Of a DNA stretch of 47,989 nucleotides, positions 37,955 through 45,219 are shown one piece after another. The position numbers and the translations under genes are program-made. The notes below the pieces were generated by a model. It was given only the letters and a program-made list of their open reading frames with translations. It had not been told where the DNA came from and did no database searches. Every line of letters starts with the position of its first letter. Position 1 is the stretch's first letter. Location of the stretch: contig JAKBMG010000002.1 in the NCBI GenBank assembly GCA_021831685.1, positions 1 to 47,989 of the forward strand. Direction: 5' to 3'. The stretch comes from Bacteroidota bacterium. GTDB lineage: Bacteria > Bacteroidota > Ignavibacteria > Ignavibacteriales > Ignavibacteriaceae.

Positions 37955-39238
37955 ATGAAGACTTTGTTCCGAATTTTGTTAATGACGATTTTCACATTGG
38001 CGAATGTGAACACGTTGAACGCTCAATGGATTTTGCAGAACAGCGGTGTCAATGCAACGCTCTCGGATGTTGTCATGCTTGATACGGTAACCGCAATCGC
38101 CGTGGGAAGAAATGGTTCGATTCTTGAAACGACAAATGCCGGAGAATCGTGGCTCGACGTTTCTCTGCCCCTCTCGTATGGCGGACAGTGGAACGCCATC
38201 TCATTTTTCGATTCAGTCAATGGAGTTATCGTTGGAGATAACGGCACCGTTTTCACAACACCCAACAGAGGCAAGAGCTGGCTATGGCATTATATTCCGG
38301 GAGGACAAAAATGTTTGTCTGCTCTTCATGTCGGGCCCAATAGTGTTTACGTCGGCGCCGACTCCGGGTGGGTGTACAACACGTCCGATACCGGCAGAAC
38401 GTGGACTGCTGAAAAAATCAGTACGTGGCCAATCCGCTCGCTTTTTGTGTATCACGGTCCCACTTTTATTGGCGTCTCAAAATACGCACTTACGCCTTAC
38501 TCACTTTGCACACAGTATGTGATTCCACCCCCTTCATGGAATGAAAAAATCTTACCGAACTTTCAGGGCTTGGGATCGGCAGCATTTGATGCAGAGTTTT
38601 GTAACGGCGGGGGTGCGGGATTTATCGTGGGAGTTCAGGGAGACTTGCGCTCTGCACCGACAATCTTGCGAAAGTCGATGTTCGACACTGTGTGGCATGA
38701 AGTTTCCACGGGCATCTTGAGAGACGGTACATTATTCAACGTCTCGACTCCATCCGCCAATGTGATCTATGTATGTGGGGGTAACGGCATGATTTACAAA
38801 TCCTCAAATGGCGGAGATACATGGCTTGACCAAACTGTGCCGACAGCCCGTAATGTGAACGCGATTTTCTTCTACGATGAGAAACACGGCTTTGCTGTCG
38901 GTGATTCCGGATTGATACTCTATACGTCAAACGGTGGTCTTACAGGCGTTGGAGATTGGGAAGGTTTTCCTCCGACGAATTTTATGCTTGAGCAGAACTA
39001 TCCCAACCCGTTTAATCCATCGACCAACATCTCTTTTAACCTGCCATCAAGATCATTCGTGTCACTCAAAGTATTTGATGTTCTTGGCAAAGAGGTTGCA
39101 AGTATTGTGTCAGAAATATTATCCGCAGGGAATTACTCTCGACAATGGAACGCGGCAGGAATGCCAAGCGGCGTTTATTTTTATCGCTTACAAGCTGGGA
39201 GTTACATTGAAACAAAGAAACTCGTTTTGCTCAGATAG
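37955..39238 (+). CDS. T9SS-exported Ycf48-like beta-propeller protein
   Basis: The 427-residue protein has a signal peptide (about 1-23, ending in LNAQ), propeller blades of the Ycf48/photosystem II assembly-factor type (repeats ending in TTNAGESW, TPNRGKSW, TSDTGRTW, SSNGGDTW) and a C-terminal T9SS type A sorting domain (NYPNPFNPSTNISF to the end). It should be delivered to the cell surface; the ligand is unknown. I choose ATG 37955, which has AAGGAGG nine bases upstream, over the TTG at 37913. It is moderately GC-richer than the housekeeping genes and lies between two attC-like dyads. Confidence 0.88.
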   Translation: MKTLFRILLMTIFTLANVNTLNAQWILQNSGVNATLSDVVMLDTVTAIAVGRNGSILETTNAGESWLDVSLPLSYGGQWNAISFFDSVNGVIVGDNGTVFTTPNRGKSWLWHYIPGGQKCLSALHVGPNSVYVGADSGWVYNTSDTGRTWTAEKISTWPIRSLFVYHGPTFIGVSKYALTPYSLCTQYVIPPPSWNEKILPNFQGLGSAAFDAEFCNGGGAGFIVGVQGDLRSAPTILRKSMFDTVWHEVSTGILRDGTLFNVSTPSANVIYVCGGNGMIYKSSNGGDTWLDQTVPTARNVNAIFFYDEKHGFAVGDSGLILYTSNGGLTGVGDWEGFPPTNFMLEQNYPNPFNPSTNISFNLPSRSFVSLKVFDVLGKEVASIVSEILSAGNYSRQWNAAGMPSGVYFYRLQAGSYIETKKLVLLR

Positions 39239-39254
39239 GGCAACTGCAACTAAC
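39239..39254. repeat. Right copy of the 16-bp inverted repeat
   Basis: GGCAACTGCAACTAAC starts at the base after the stop of the Ycf48-like gene and is the inverse (15/16) of 37908-37923. Its TAAC end is also the left core of attC-like dyad 2. Confidence 0.75.
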
Positions 39255-39388
39255 ACGACGCTTCCGTTATTGATACGGATTATAGTGCTTTCTCAATGGA
39301 TTTTGGTGCGATGTGGTAAGCGCAGTTAAGTTAAAGGGTATTTTCCTTAGCACCGAAAATCACTGTGTGGTGCGGCGAGACGTTATGC
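39248..39388 (+). repeat. attC-like dyad 2 (after the Ycf48-like gene)
   Basis: Symmetry runs inward from both ends: TAAC (39251-39254) against GTTA (39382-39385), CGACGC (39256-39261) against GCGGCGA (39372-39378), and GATTATAGTGCT (39278-39289) against AGCACCGAAAATC (39349-39361). The arms are spaced 23 and 20 bases from the core boxes. Total length is about 140 bases, within the range of long attC sites such as VCRs. The right core GTTATGC is repeated in inverse form (GCATAAC) at 42228-42234, after the fifth gene downstream. Confidence 0.45.
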
Positions 39389-39419
39389 TCTATCCGTAGG
39401 ACAATATGGAGACAAGATT

Positions 39420-39959
39420 ATGAAGATAACACATTTCATCACAGTTGCAGCCTTTTATCTATTTACTGTTTGGCTGCCATTTATTCAAACTGAGGTTTGG
39501 GCTCAAACAACACAAAATACAAAACCCCTATTGGAAATCACTAATCGAACCGGCATTAAAGTGGTCGCTCAAGTTAATTATTCAAGCACCATGCCGAACG
39601 GTATAAGCAAACAGGTGATGGCAGTTAAGAACCTATACGATCAATATTCTAACCTTGGTATGAAGCCTGGAAAAGACTATGAGATCATTATGGTTTTTAG
39701 GGCTGATGGGGCGCAGTTCCTGTTGACAGACGAAGCATATGATTTAAAAGTGAAGCAGCCGCATCCCAAAGGCAATCCAAACAAGGCAATGATTGAAGCT
39801 TTGTACAAAGGCGGGATAAAAATGTACGAGTGTCATATCGCCATGAAATTGAAAGGCTATAAACCTGAAGATATCTTTCCTTTCAGCCGGGTTGTGGTTT
39901 CCGGTATTGGTGCTGTGGTTGATTTCGAAAAGTCCGGCTACCTATCAATGACTCCGTGA
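39420..39959 (+). CDS. Exported DsrE-family protein
   Basis: The 179-residue product has a signal peptide (about 1-29, ending in VWAQ) and one DsrE/DsrF-like domain with its only cysteine at C138 (in KMYECHIAMK), at the position of the family's sulfur-carrying cysteine. DsrE proteins relay persulfide sulfur; a periplasmic form is unusual and here precedes a TSUP transporter and lies near a thiosulfate dehydrogenase. A weakly similar protein is encoded at 42379. A GGAGAC ribosome-binding site precedes the ATG. Confidence 0.8.
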   Translation: MKITHFITVAAFYLFTVWLPFIQTEVWAQTTQNTKPLLEITNRTGIKVVAQVNYSSTMPNGISKQVMAVKNLYDQYSNLGMKPGKDYEIIMVFRADGAQFLLTDEAYDLKVKQPHPKGNPNKAMIEALYKGGIKMYECHIAMKLKGYKPEDIFPFSRVVVSGIGAVVDFEKSGYLSMTP

Positions 39960-39982
39960 TAAATATAACAAAGGAGGTAAGA

Positions 39983-40813
39983 ATGTCGTTTGAATTACTA
40001 TTCCTCATCTCAGTCGTTGCCGGTTTTGTTGGCGCAATGAGCGGGATGGGTGGCGGGGTCGTCCTGATTCCCGTGCTCACTTTATTTGGCATGGACATCA
40101 AGCACGCAATCGCCATCAGTATCGTCTCGGTGATTGCCACCTCAAGTGGTGCCGCCTCGGCTTACGTGCGCGATCACATTACCAATCTCAAGGTCGGAAT
40201 GTTTCTGGAGATGTTTACAATTATAGGTGCTCTCGTCGGTGCAGCGATTACTGTGGTCTCGGCAGGGCGCCCGCTCTTTTTTGTTTTTGGGCTCGTGCTG
40301 CTGGGGTCCTGGGCGACGCTCTTCTTGCAGCGGCACGAGGGTTGGACACCCGTCGCTCATCAAGACAAGTTTTCCAAATGGCTGCAATTGGAAGGGAGTT
40401 ACTACGATCAAGCCGCGGGGCAAACCATCGAGTACCGTGGAGCGCGCGCGTATTTTGGTGGACCGTTGATGTTCGGCGCAGGATTGATCGCAGGATTGTT
40501 AGGCATCGGGGCAGGTGCGCTTAAGGTGTTGATCCATGACCTGGTGATGGGGCTGCCGCCGAAGGTGTCTACCACGACAAGCAACCTGATTATCGGCGTC
40601 ACCGCGCTTGCAGGCACGAGTGTTTATCTCGCTGCAGGCTTGATTGATCCGGGACTCGCTGCACCCGTGATACTTGGCATCCTAGTAGGCGCTTTTATTG
40701 GTACGCGGCTTCTCGTCCGGCTCACCAATCAGAAGGTGCGCCATTTCTTCTTGGTGGTGTTAGCGATATTAGGCATCGAGATGATTCTGCGCGGGATCGG
40801 GGTCATACAATGA
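39983..40813 (+). CDS. TSUP (TauE/SafE-type) sulfur-anion transporter
   Basis: The 276-residue membrane protein has the duplicated TSUP pattern: GAMSGMGGGVVLIPVLTLFG near the start, then LLGIGAGALKVLIHDLVMGL and STTTSNLIIGVTA in the second half, with about eight spans. The family exports sulfite, sulfoacetate or other sulfur anions. I use ATG 39983 with AAAGGAGG upstream, not the earlier in-frame codon. The GC content is clearly higher than in the flanking Ignavibacteria-type genes, suggesting recent transfer together with the next two genes. Confidence 0.88.
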   Translation: MSFELLFLISVVAGFVGAMSGMGGGVVLIPVLTLFGMDIKHAIAISIVSVIATSSGAASAYVRDHITNLKVGMFLEMFTIIGALVGAAITVVSAGRPLFFVFGLVLLGSWATLFLQRHEGWTPVAHQDKFSKWLQLEGSYYDQAAGQTIEYRGARAYFGGPLMFGAGLIAGLLGIGAGALKVLIHDLVMGLPPKVSTTTSNLIIGVTALAGTSVYLAAGLIDPGLAAPVILGILVGAFIGTRLLVRLTNQKVRHFFLVVLAILGIEMILRGIGVIQ

Positions 40814-41226
40814 TAGCACTTGAAGGAACAACAGCAAGACATGAACCCGCAGGCGCGAAGACGACCGGCTTTGATATGGAAGCTTTGGTCGGATTTATTT
40901 TATTAATCGGCGTGCTTCTGAGCATGGCGCTGATTGCCATCGGCGTCGTTTGGCATTGGTTGGCGACGGGTCAGATAGGACTTCAATATTCAATGTCAGG
41001 CATGAATTTGTTTGGCTTCGTGCTCGCGGATATGCGGCAAATATTCTCGGGTGCTTTTCGACCACGCCTATTTGTCAACCTCGGGATTGCCGTGCTGATG
41101 CTGACGCCATACGTGCGTGTGTTTGCCTCGATGCTCTTCTTTGCCTTCGTGGAGCGCAATCCCAAGTACACAATTTTCACTGCGTTTGTTTTCAGTGTTC
41201 TGACTTATAGCCTCTTCTTGCGTTAG
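40810..41226 (+). CDS. DUF1634-family membrane protein
   Basis: The 138-residue protein has three hydrophobic spans (about 26-50, 84-106 and 114-136) and the DUF1634 pattern, a family regularly found next to TSUP transporters. Its ATG overlaps the TSUP stop (ATGA), so the two are co-translated and probably form a complex. The function is undefined. It shares the high GC content of its neighbours. Confidence 0.75.
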   Translation: MIALEGTTARHEPAGAKTTGFDMEALVGFILLIGVLLSMALIAIGVVWHWLATGQIGLQYSMSGMNLFGFVLADMRQIFSGAFRPRLFVNLGIAVLMLTPYVRVFASMLFFAFVERNPKYTIFTAFVFSVLTYSLFLR

Positions 41227-41351
41227 ACCGGTGAATCACAAAACTTGGTGAGACCTATGGATATGGCAACCGCACGCAAGACGGCGTGCCGGCACAAGAG
41301 ATACGATAGTAGAAATTTAGTATTAACTTTAAATTTGAAAGGAGACTGACT

Positions 41352-41780
41352 ATGAACCGTATTACACTATTTTTTAGTGGAGCGATCATGGTGCTTTTTG
41401 CTTCGATGCTCTATTCCGCTGCCACCGAGCCACAACTGGAAAAGACAATCCAGAAAGGTAAGTATCTCTTCATACACGGCACCTTCGGCGGTAATGGTAT
41501 GACCTGCGAAACCTGTCATACCGCGGCAGGCGCTGGTCCCGGTAAGACGCCAGGCGGCATGAAGTTCACGAGCCTCGCCAATGCCGCAACGATCTTTCCC
41601 CGCTTCAACCCTAAGAACAATAAGGTTATTACTTTGGAAGACCAGATCAGGAATTGCACCGTTGGTGCGCTTCAGGGCAAGCCGCCCGCTTACGGCAGCA
41701 CCGAGATGAACGCCTTGGTCAGTTACATTACCTCGCTTTCCCAGGGTAAGCCAATGAACATGGGCGGAAAGCCAAAGTGA
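41352..41780 (+). CDS. Monohaem c-type cytochrome
   Basis: The 142-residue protein has a signal peptide (about 1-24) and one haem c site, C52-E-T-C55-H56, followed by a GAGPGKTPGGMKF stretch. Met residues in the second half could give the distal ligand. The block TLEDQIRNCTVGALQGKPP with Cys at about 98 resembles the N-terminal domain of TsdA, so it may be a partner electron carrier for a sulfur enzyme. AGGAG precedes ATG 41352. Its GC content matches the TSUP/DUF1634 genes upstream. Confidence 0.8.
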   Translation: MNRITLFFSGAIMVLFASMLYSAATEPQLEKTIQKGKYLFIHGTFGGNGMTCETCHTAAGAGPGKTPGGMKFTSLANAATIFPRFNPKNNKVITLEDQIRNCTVGALQGKPPAYGSTEMNALVSYITSLSQGKPMNMGGKPK

Positions 41781-41789
41781 CATAGTTCC

Positions 41790-41870
41790 CAGCTTCCTCC
41801 TTCGGATTTTTCCGTCTAAAGTCTATCGTCTGAAGGAGGATTTGATGTCATAACAAATGGTTATGCATAA
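41790..41870 (+). pseudogene. Fragment of the diheme-subunit gene
   Basis: Twenty-five codons here align without a gap to bases 46614-46688 of the diheme membrane-cytochrome gene. The fragment reads QLPPSDFSV, a TAA stop, then SLSSEGGFDVITNGYA; the intact gene reads QPPPPDFTVYNLSPERAFDVITNGYP. The last 18 bases are identical (GTCATAACAAATGGTTAT). It is a broken second copy of the haem domain end, directly after the cytochrome gene. Confidence 0.85.
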
Positions 41871-41897
41871 TAAAATAATAATCAAAGGAGAAAAGAA

Positions 41898-42215
41898 ATG
41901 TCAAAGCTATTAATATCTCTTGGGATTGGAATAATTGCTGGAATAATCGATGTAATACCGATGATAATTCAAAAAATTGACAAATATGCGATTATTTCTG
42001 CATTTGTTCATTGGATTGTCTTGGGTTTTATTATTTTTTATATTCAAATTCCAGTATCATCTTGGCTTAAAGGTATCATTATTGCAGAAGTGACAGCATT
42101 ACCCATTGTAATACTTGTATTAAAATCTGAACCAAAAAGTGTAATCCCAATACTGGTAATGTCTGCCATCCTTGGTGCTATTGTTGGTGTAACAAGAGCC
42201 AAATTTGCTGCCTAA
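41898..42215 (+). CDS. Small polytopic membrane protein
   Basis: The 105-residue protein has about four hydrophobic segments (roughly 4-22, 31-52, 58-75 and 81-100) and few charged residues. I recognise no family. AAAGGAG lies upstream of ATG 41898. It has the low GC content of the host genes, unlike the three genes before it, and ends 12 bases before attC-like dyad 3. Confidence 0.65.
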   Translation: MSKLLISLGIGIIAGIIDVIPMIIQKIDKYAIISAFVHWIVLGFIIFYIQIPVSSWLKGIIIAEVTALPIVILVLKSEPKSVIPILVMSAILGAIVGVTRAKFAA

Positions 42216-42227
42216 TATTGTTGCAGT

Positions 42228-42296
42228 GCATAACGACTCAATGCACCTGACCGTGCTTCGCACGGCAAAGATTACCAATGAGAAAAGAAGTTGATT
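42228..42296 (+). repeat. attC-like dyad 3
   Basis: GCATAAC (42228-42234), then CTCAATG (42237-42243), then the perfect hairpin CCGTGC-TTC-GCACGG, then CAATGAG (42277-42283), then GTTGATT (42290-42296). The start GCATAACGACTC...TGCACCTGACCG is strongly reminiscent of attC left halves of environmental cassettes, and GCATAAC is the exact inverse of GTTATGC at the right end of dyad 2. The right half is weak. Confidence 0.45.
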
Positions 42297-42378
42297 TGAA
42301 TTTGAATAGAACCATCACCAACTAAATAAAATGAAAATTGCAACTAAAAATAATTTCACGTTTGGAAGGAGAACTGCC

Positions 42379-42924
42379 ATGAAAAGCTTAATCAAAATGT
42401 TATTTGTCATTTTGTTACTAATTGTTTGTTCAAATAATTCTTATGCACAAAAGTGGGAATATCCGGTTATTAAAGGATATGGTCCTGTTCATCCATTACC
42501 AGATGCAGCAGTACAGCCGGATAAATCTATTGAGTATAAAATTTTATTCGACATTACAATAGCAGCAAATAGTAAAGATAAGGTAAACCCGGGATTAGAC
42601 CATATAGCCCGCCTAATCAATGTATTTGCTTCCGCAGGTATGATGCCAAACAAGATGAAACTTGTGGCAGTTATTCATGGAAACTCTGCCCCAATTGTTT
42701 TGAAAAATGATATTTTCAAATCGAAATATGGAGTAGATAATCCTAATATCAAATTATTAACCGATTTAAAGAAAAACGGAGTGGTATTATATGTATGCGG
42801 TCAGGCCCTGGCTGATAACAACTTCAAACACGAGTGGGTAAATCCTAATATTTCTATTGCGCTTTCTGCTCTTACCGTTGTTCCCACTTATCAATTAATG
42901 GGATACGCATTGATGGCATGGTAA
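42379..42924 (+). CDS. Exported DsrE-family protein, second copy
   Basis: The 181-residue product has a signal peptide (about 1-24) and a DsrE-like domain with a single mature cysteine, C140 (in LYVCGQAL). It resembles the protein at 39420 in size, export and cysteine position but is not a close copy. I choose ATG 42379 with GGAAGGAG upstream; the frame extends 16 codons further without a better signal. It lies just before the TsdA-like gene, so a role in accepting or delivering sulfane sulfur in the periplasm is plausible. Confidence 0.8.
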   Translation: MKSLIKMLFVILLLIVCSNNSYAQKWEYPVIKGYGPVHPLPDAAVQPDKSIEYKILFDITIAANSKDKVNPGLDHIARLINVFASAGMMPNKMKLVAVIHGNSAPIVLKNDIFKSKYGVDNPNIKLLTDLKKNGVVLYVCGQALADNNFKHEWVNPNISIALSALTVVPTYQLMGYALMAW

Positions 42925-42999
42925 AATCATAAAACTGTTAAAAAAAATATTCTTAAGAAGGGATTATATGGTTTTTTATCCAATGAGAAAGGAGATGCA

Positions 43000-43845
43000 A
43001 TGAAAAAGTCAGAGATAAAGTTTGGTGTAGTAGTAGTAATTACATTCGCTGTCATTGGAGCTGCTGTCTCTCTTATCTTCGGCAGATTTATCGATTTCGG
43101 CAGCAGCAAGACAATCGAGACATCTGCCCAAAAGACAAAACCAATAGGCGGTACTGTTTCTTTTAGTCCCCCTTTGCTTCAGGATGCGCCGGCAGAGATA
43201 AAAGACGCAGTTATGCTCGGTTACAACATCATGATGAACACACAGAAATATGCAGCCGGATATGTAGGTAACAAGCTCAACTGTACAAACTGCCACTTCA
43301 ACGGTGGAATTACAGAAGGCGGCAGGAATGGGGGACTTTCACTCGTTGGAGTAGCTGCAACATATCCAAGATACAGAAAGGGACAAAACTATTCCGAGGA
43401 TATCGTGACACGGACTAACGATTGTTTTGAAAGGAGCATGAATGGAAAACCTTTGCCTTCTTACAGCAAGGAAATGACAGCCATTGTTACCTACTATCAA
43501 TGGATATCCAATGGGCTGCCTATATATGCGAATATTCCATGGCTGGGCATAGAGTATATTAAAAGTACTCATACACCTAACCCAGCAAACGGAAAACAGA
43601 TTTTTGCTCAAAATTGCGCTGTGTGTCATGGCAATAACGGACAGGGAACTCAGGTTGTACCACCTCTCTGGGGCAACGATTCATTTAATGACGGCGCCGG
43701 TATGGATAAACTGAAGGATATTGCAGCCTTTACCCTGAATAATATGCCGATGACCAATCCCAAACTTACTGATGAAGACGCTCTTGACGTGGCAGCATTC
43801 ATTATAAATCAACCACGCCCTCACTTTGCAGCAAAGAAGAAATAG
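43000..43845 (+). CDS. tsdA: TsdA-like thiosulfate dehydrogenase (diheme cytochrome c)
   Basis: The 281-residue protein has an uncleaved or signal N-terminal span (about 8-28) and two haem c sites, C95-T-N-C98-H99 and C206-A-V-C209-H210. Between them TRTNDCFERSMNGKPL carries C142, matching the Cys that ligates the active-site haem in TsdA. The second domain ends with NNMPMTNPKLTDED, giving the Met ligand. TsdA oxidises two thiosulfate to tetrathionate, or runs in reverse. AGGAG precedes ATG 43000, and the bd-like subunit gene follows after 9 bases. Confidence 0.85.
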   Translation: MKKSEIKFGVVVVITFAVIGAAVSLIFGRFIDFGSSKTIETSAQKTKPIGGTVSFSPPLLQDAPAEIKDAVMLGYNIMMNTQKYAAGYVGNKLNCTNCHFNGGITEGGRNGGLSLVGVAATYPRYRKGQNYSEDIVTRTNDCFERSMNGKPLPSYSKEMTAIVTYYQWISNGLPIYANIPWLGIEYIKSTHTPNPANGKQIFAQNCAVCHGNNGQGTQVVPPLWGNDSFNDGAGMDKLKDIAAFTLNNMPMTNPKLTDEDALDVAAFIINQPRPHFAAKKK

Positions 43846-43854
43846 GAGGAGTTT

Positions 43855-45219
43855 ATGCAATTTCCCATTTTTCAGGTGCCATATTTAGGCAACGGCATGA
43901 CAATCGCATTGGATGCAGTGCTGCATGTGATTATAAGCCACGGGCTGGCTATCGGCGCAATAACACTCATCGTAATAAGTGAATACTTTGGCTTCAGGAA
44001 GTCTTCCAAAGACTGGGAAAATTTTGCAAAGAATTTTCTGAAGTTTACCATTATAGTCATTACAGGAGTCGGGGCAGTAACCGGAGTTGGAATATGGCTT
44101 ATTACCAGCGCTCTGGCACCAAATGGCATAGGATCTATGTTGCGAATATTTTTCTGGCCGTGGTTTATTGAATGGATAGTCTTCACGTTAGAGGTAATCG
44201 TCCTTCTTATTTATTACTTTACCTGGGATAAGTGGACAGGCGAAAGAAAAAAACAGCATATATATCTTGGCGTAAGCTATATTATTTTTTCTCTTTCCTC
44301 CGCCTTTTTGATTACCGGTATACTTGGCTTCATGCTTACGCCCGATGGCTGGCCATGGAACAAAAGTTTCCTGTCAGCATTTTTCAATCCGAGTTTTCTT
44401 CCTCAATTGTTATTAAGGGCAAGCATGGCTTTTGCGCTCGGCGCCGTGTTCTCTATGGCATTTCTCATTATTACACGCAGGGAAAATGTTTTTCGCAAAG
44501 ATGCCCTTCGCTTTTTCGGGAAGGTTTCCTTTATTTCATTTTCTGCCGCGGTTATATTCACATGGTGGTATTTTTCCGTAGTTCCATCGGCATTCAAAAC
44601 ACACATGGCCTTCTCCGTCCTCACTCCCAGGTTTTCTCAGCAACCAGAAATCTTCTATGCAATGAATGCCATAGGTACATTTATCTTGTTCCTGTTTGCC
44701 ATGTTTGCACTAAAGGGTTCCGTTTCTTTTTCAAGGATTTTTATCGTCCCGGTACTCTTACTCTGCATGGGTTTTGTGACGGAATTTGAAAGGGTACGGG
44801 AGTTTATTAGGGGACCATATCTGATGCCTGGTTACATGTACGCCAATCAAGTATTACTAGGTGAAAGTCTTTTTTTAGAAAAAGACAGTATGTTTAAAAA
44901 TGCTTATTGGTACAACATGATTACCGATAAACCTGATGTCATCAATCAAGGCGCATATCTTTTTGCCCAAAATTGTTCCGCATGCCATACAATAGGCGGG
45001 ATTAATGATATTCAAGATGGGGTTAAAGGAAGAAGTGAAGATGGCATTTTTGTCATTCTCCGGCATACGCATGAAATGGTACCCTTTATGCCTCCTTTTT
45101 CAGGAACGGAACAGGAACGGCGGATTATGGCACGCTTTCTATATCAACTGGCAAACGGGAAAATTACCATTGAGGCTCCTTCTCGTTTTGCCCCTGTAAA
45201 GGAGGGTGAAAGAAAATGA
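43855..45219 (+). CDS. Cytochrome bd-type (CydA-superfamily) subunit with C-terminal haem c
   Basis: The 454-residue protein has about nine membrane spans of the CydA superfamily: an N-terminal region with H24 and H29, E106 and E113 (in FFWPWFIEWIVFTLE), and the block FVTEFERVREFIRGPY with E310, R313 and R316. A c-type domain follows with C374-S-A-C377-H378. It has no quinol Q-loop of the canonical CydA type. Bd-family members with a C-terminal haem c (the OR-C groups) are known from sequence surveys but are poorly characterised. Its last base pairs overlap the next gene (ATGA). Confidence 0.82.
   Translation: MQFPIFQVPYLGNGMTIALDAVLHVIISHGLAIGAITLIVISEYFGFRKSSKDWENFAKNFLKFTIIVITGVGAVTGVGIWLITSALAPNGIGSMLRIFFWPWFIEWIVFTLEVIVLLIYYFTWDKWTGERKKQHIYLGVSYIIFSLSSAFLITGILGFMLTPDGWPWNKSFLSAFFNPSFLPQLLLRASMAFALGAVFSMAFLIITRRENVFRKDALRFFGKVSFISFSAAVIFTWWYFSVVPSAFKTHMAFSVLTPRFSQQPEIFYAMNAIGTFILFLFAMFALKGSVSFSRIFIVPVLLLCMGFVTEFERVREFIRGPYLMPGYMYANQVLLGESLFLEKDSMFKNAYWYNMITDKPDVINQGAYLFAQNCSACHTIGGINDIQDGVKGRSEDGIFVILRHTHEMVPFMPPFSGTEQERRIMARFLYQLANGKITIEAPSRFAPVKEGERK

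Noticed and set aside
38023-38930. Several frames inside the Ycf48-like gene on both strands
   Set aside because: Shadows of the real gene, which has a signal peptide, propeller repeats and a T9SS domain.
41796-41839. CCTCCTTC/GAAGGAGG hairpin as terminator
   Set aside because: The bases align codon by codon to the diheme gene (46614 on), so the dyad is explained as coding remnant; no T-run follows.
43855-45219. Canonical quinol oxidase CydA
   Set aside because: A C-terminal haem c domain is present, the quinol loop pattern is absent, and no CydB follows.
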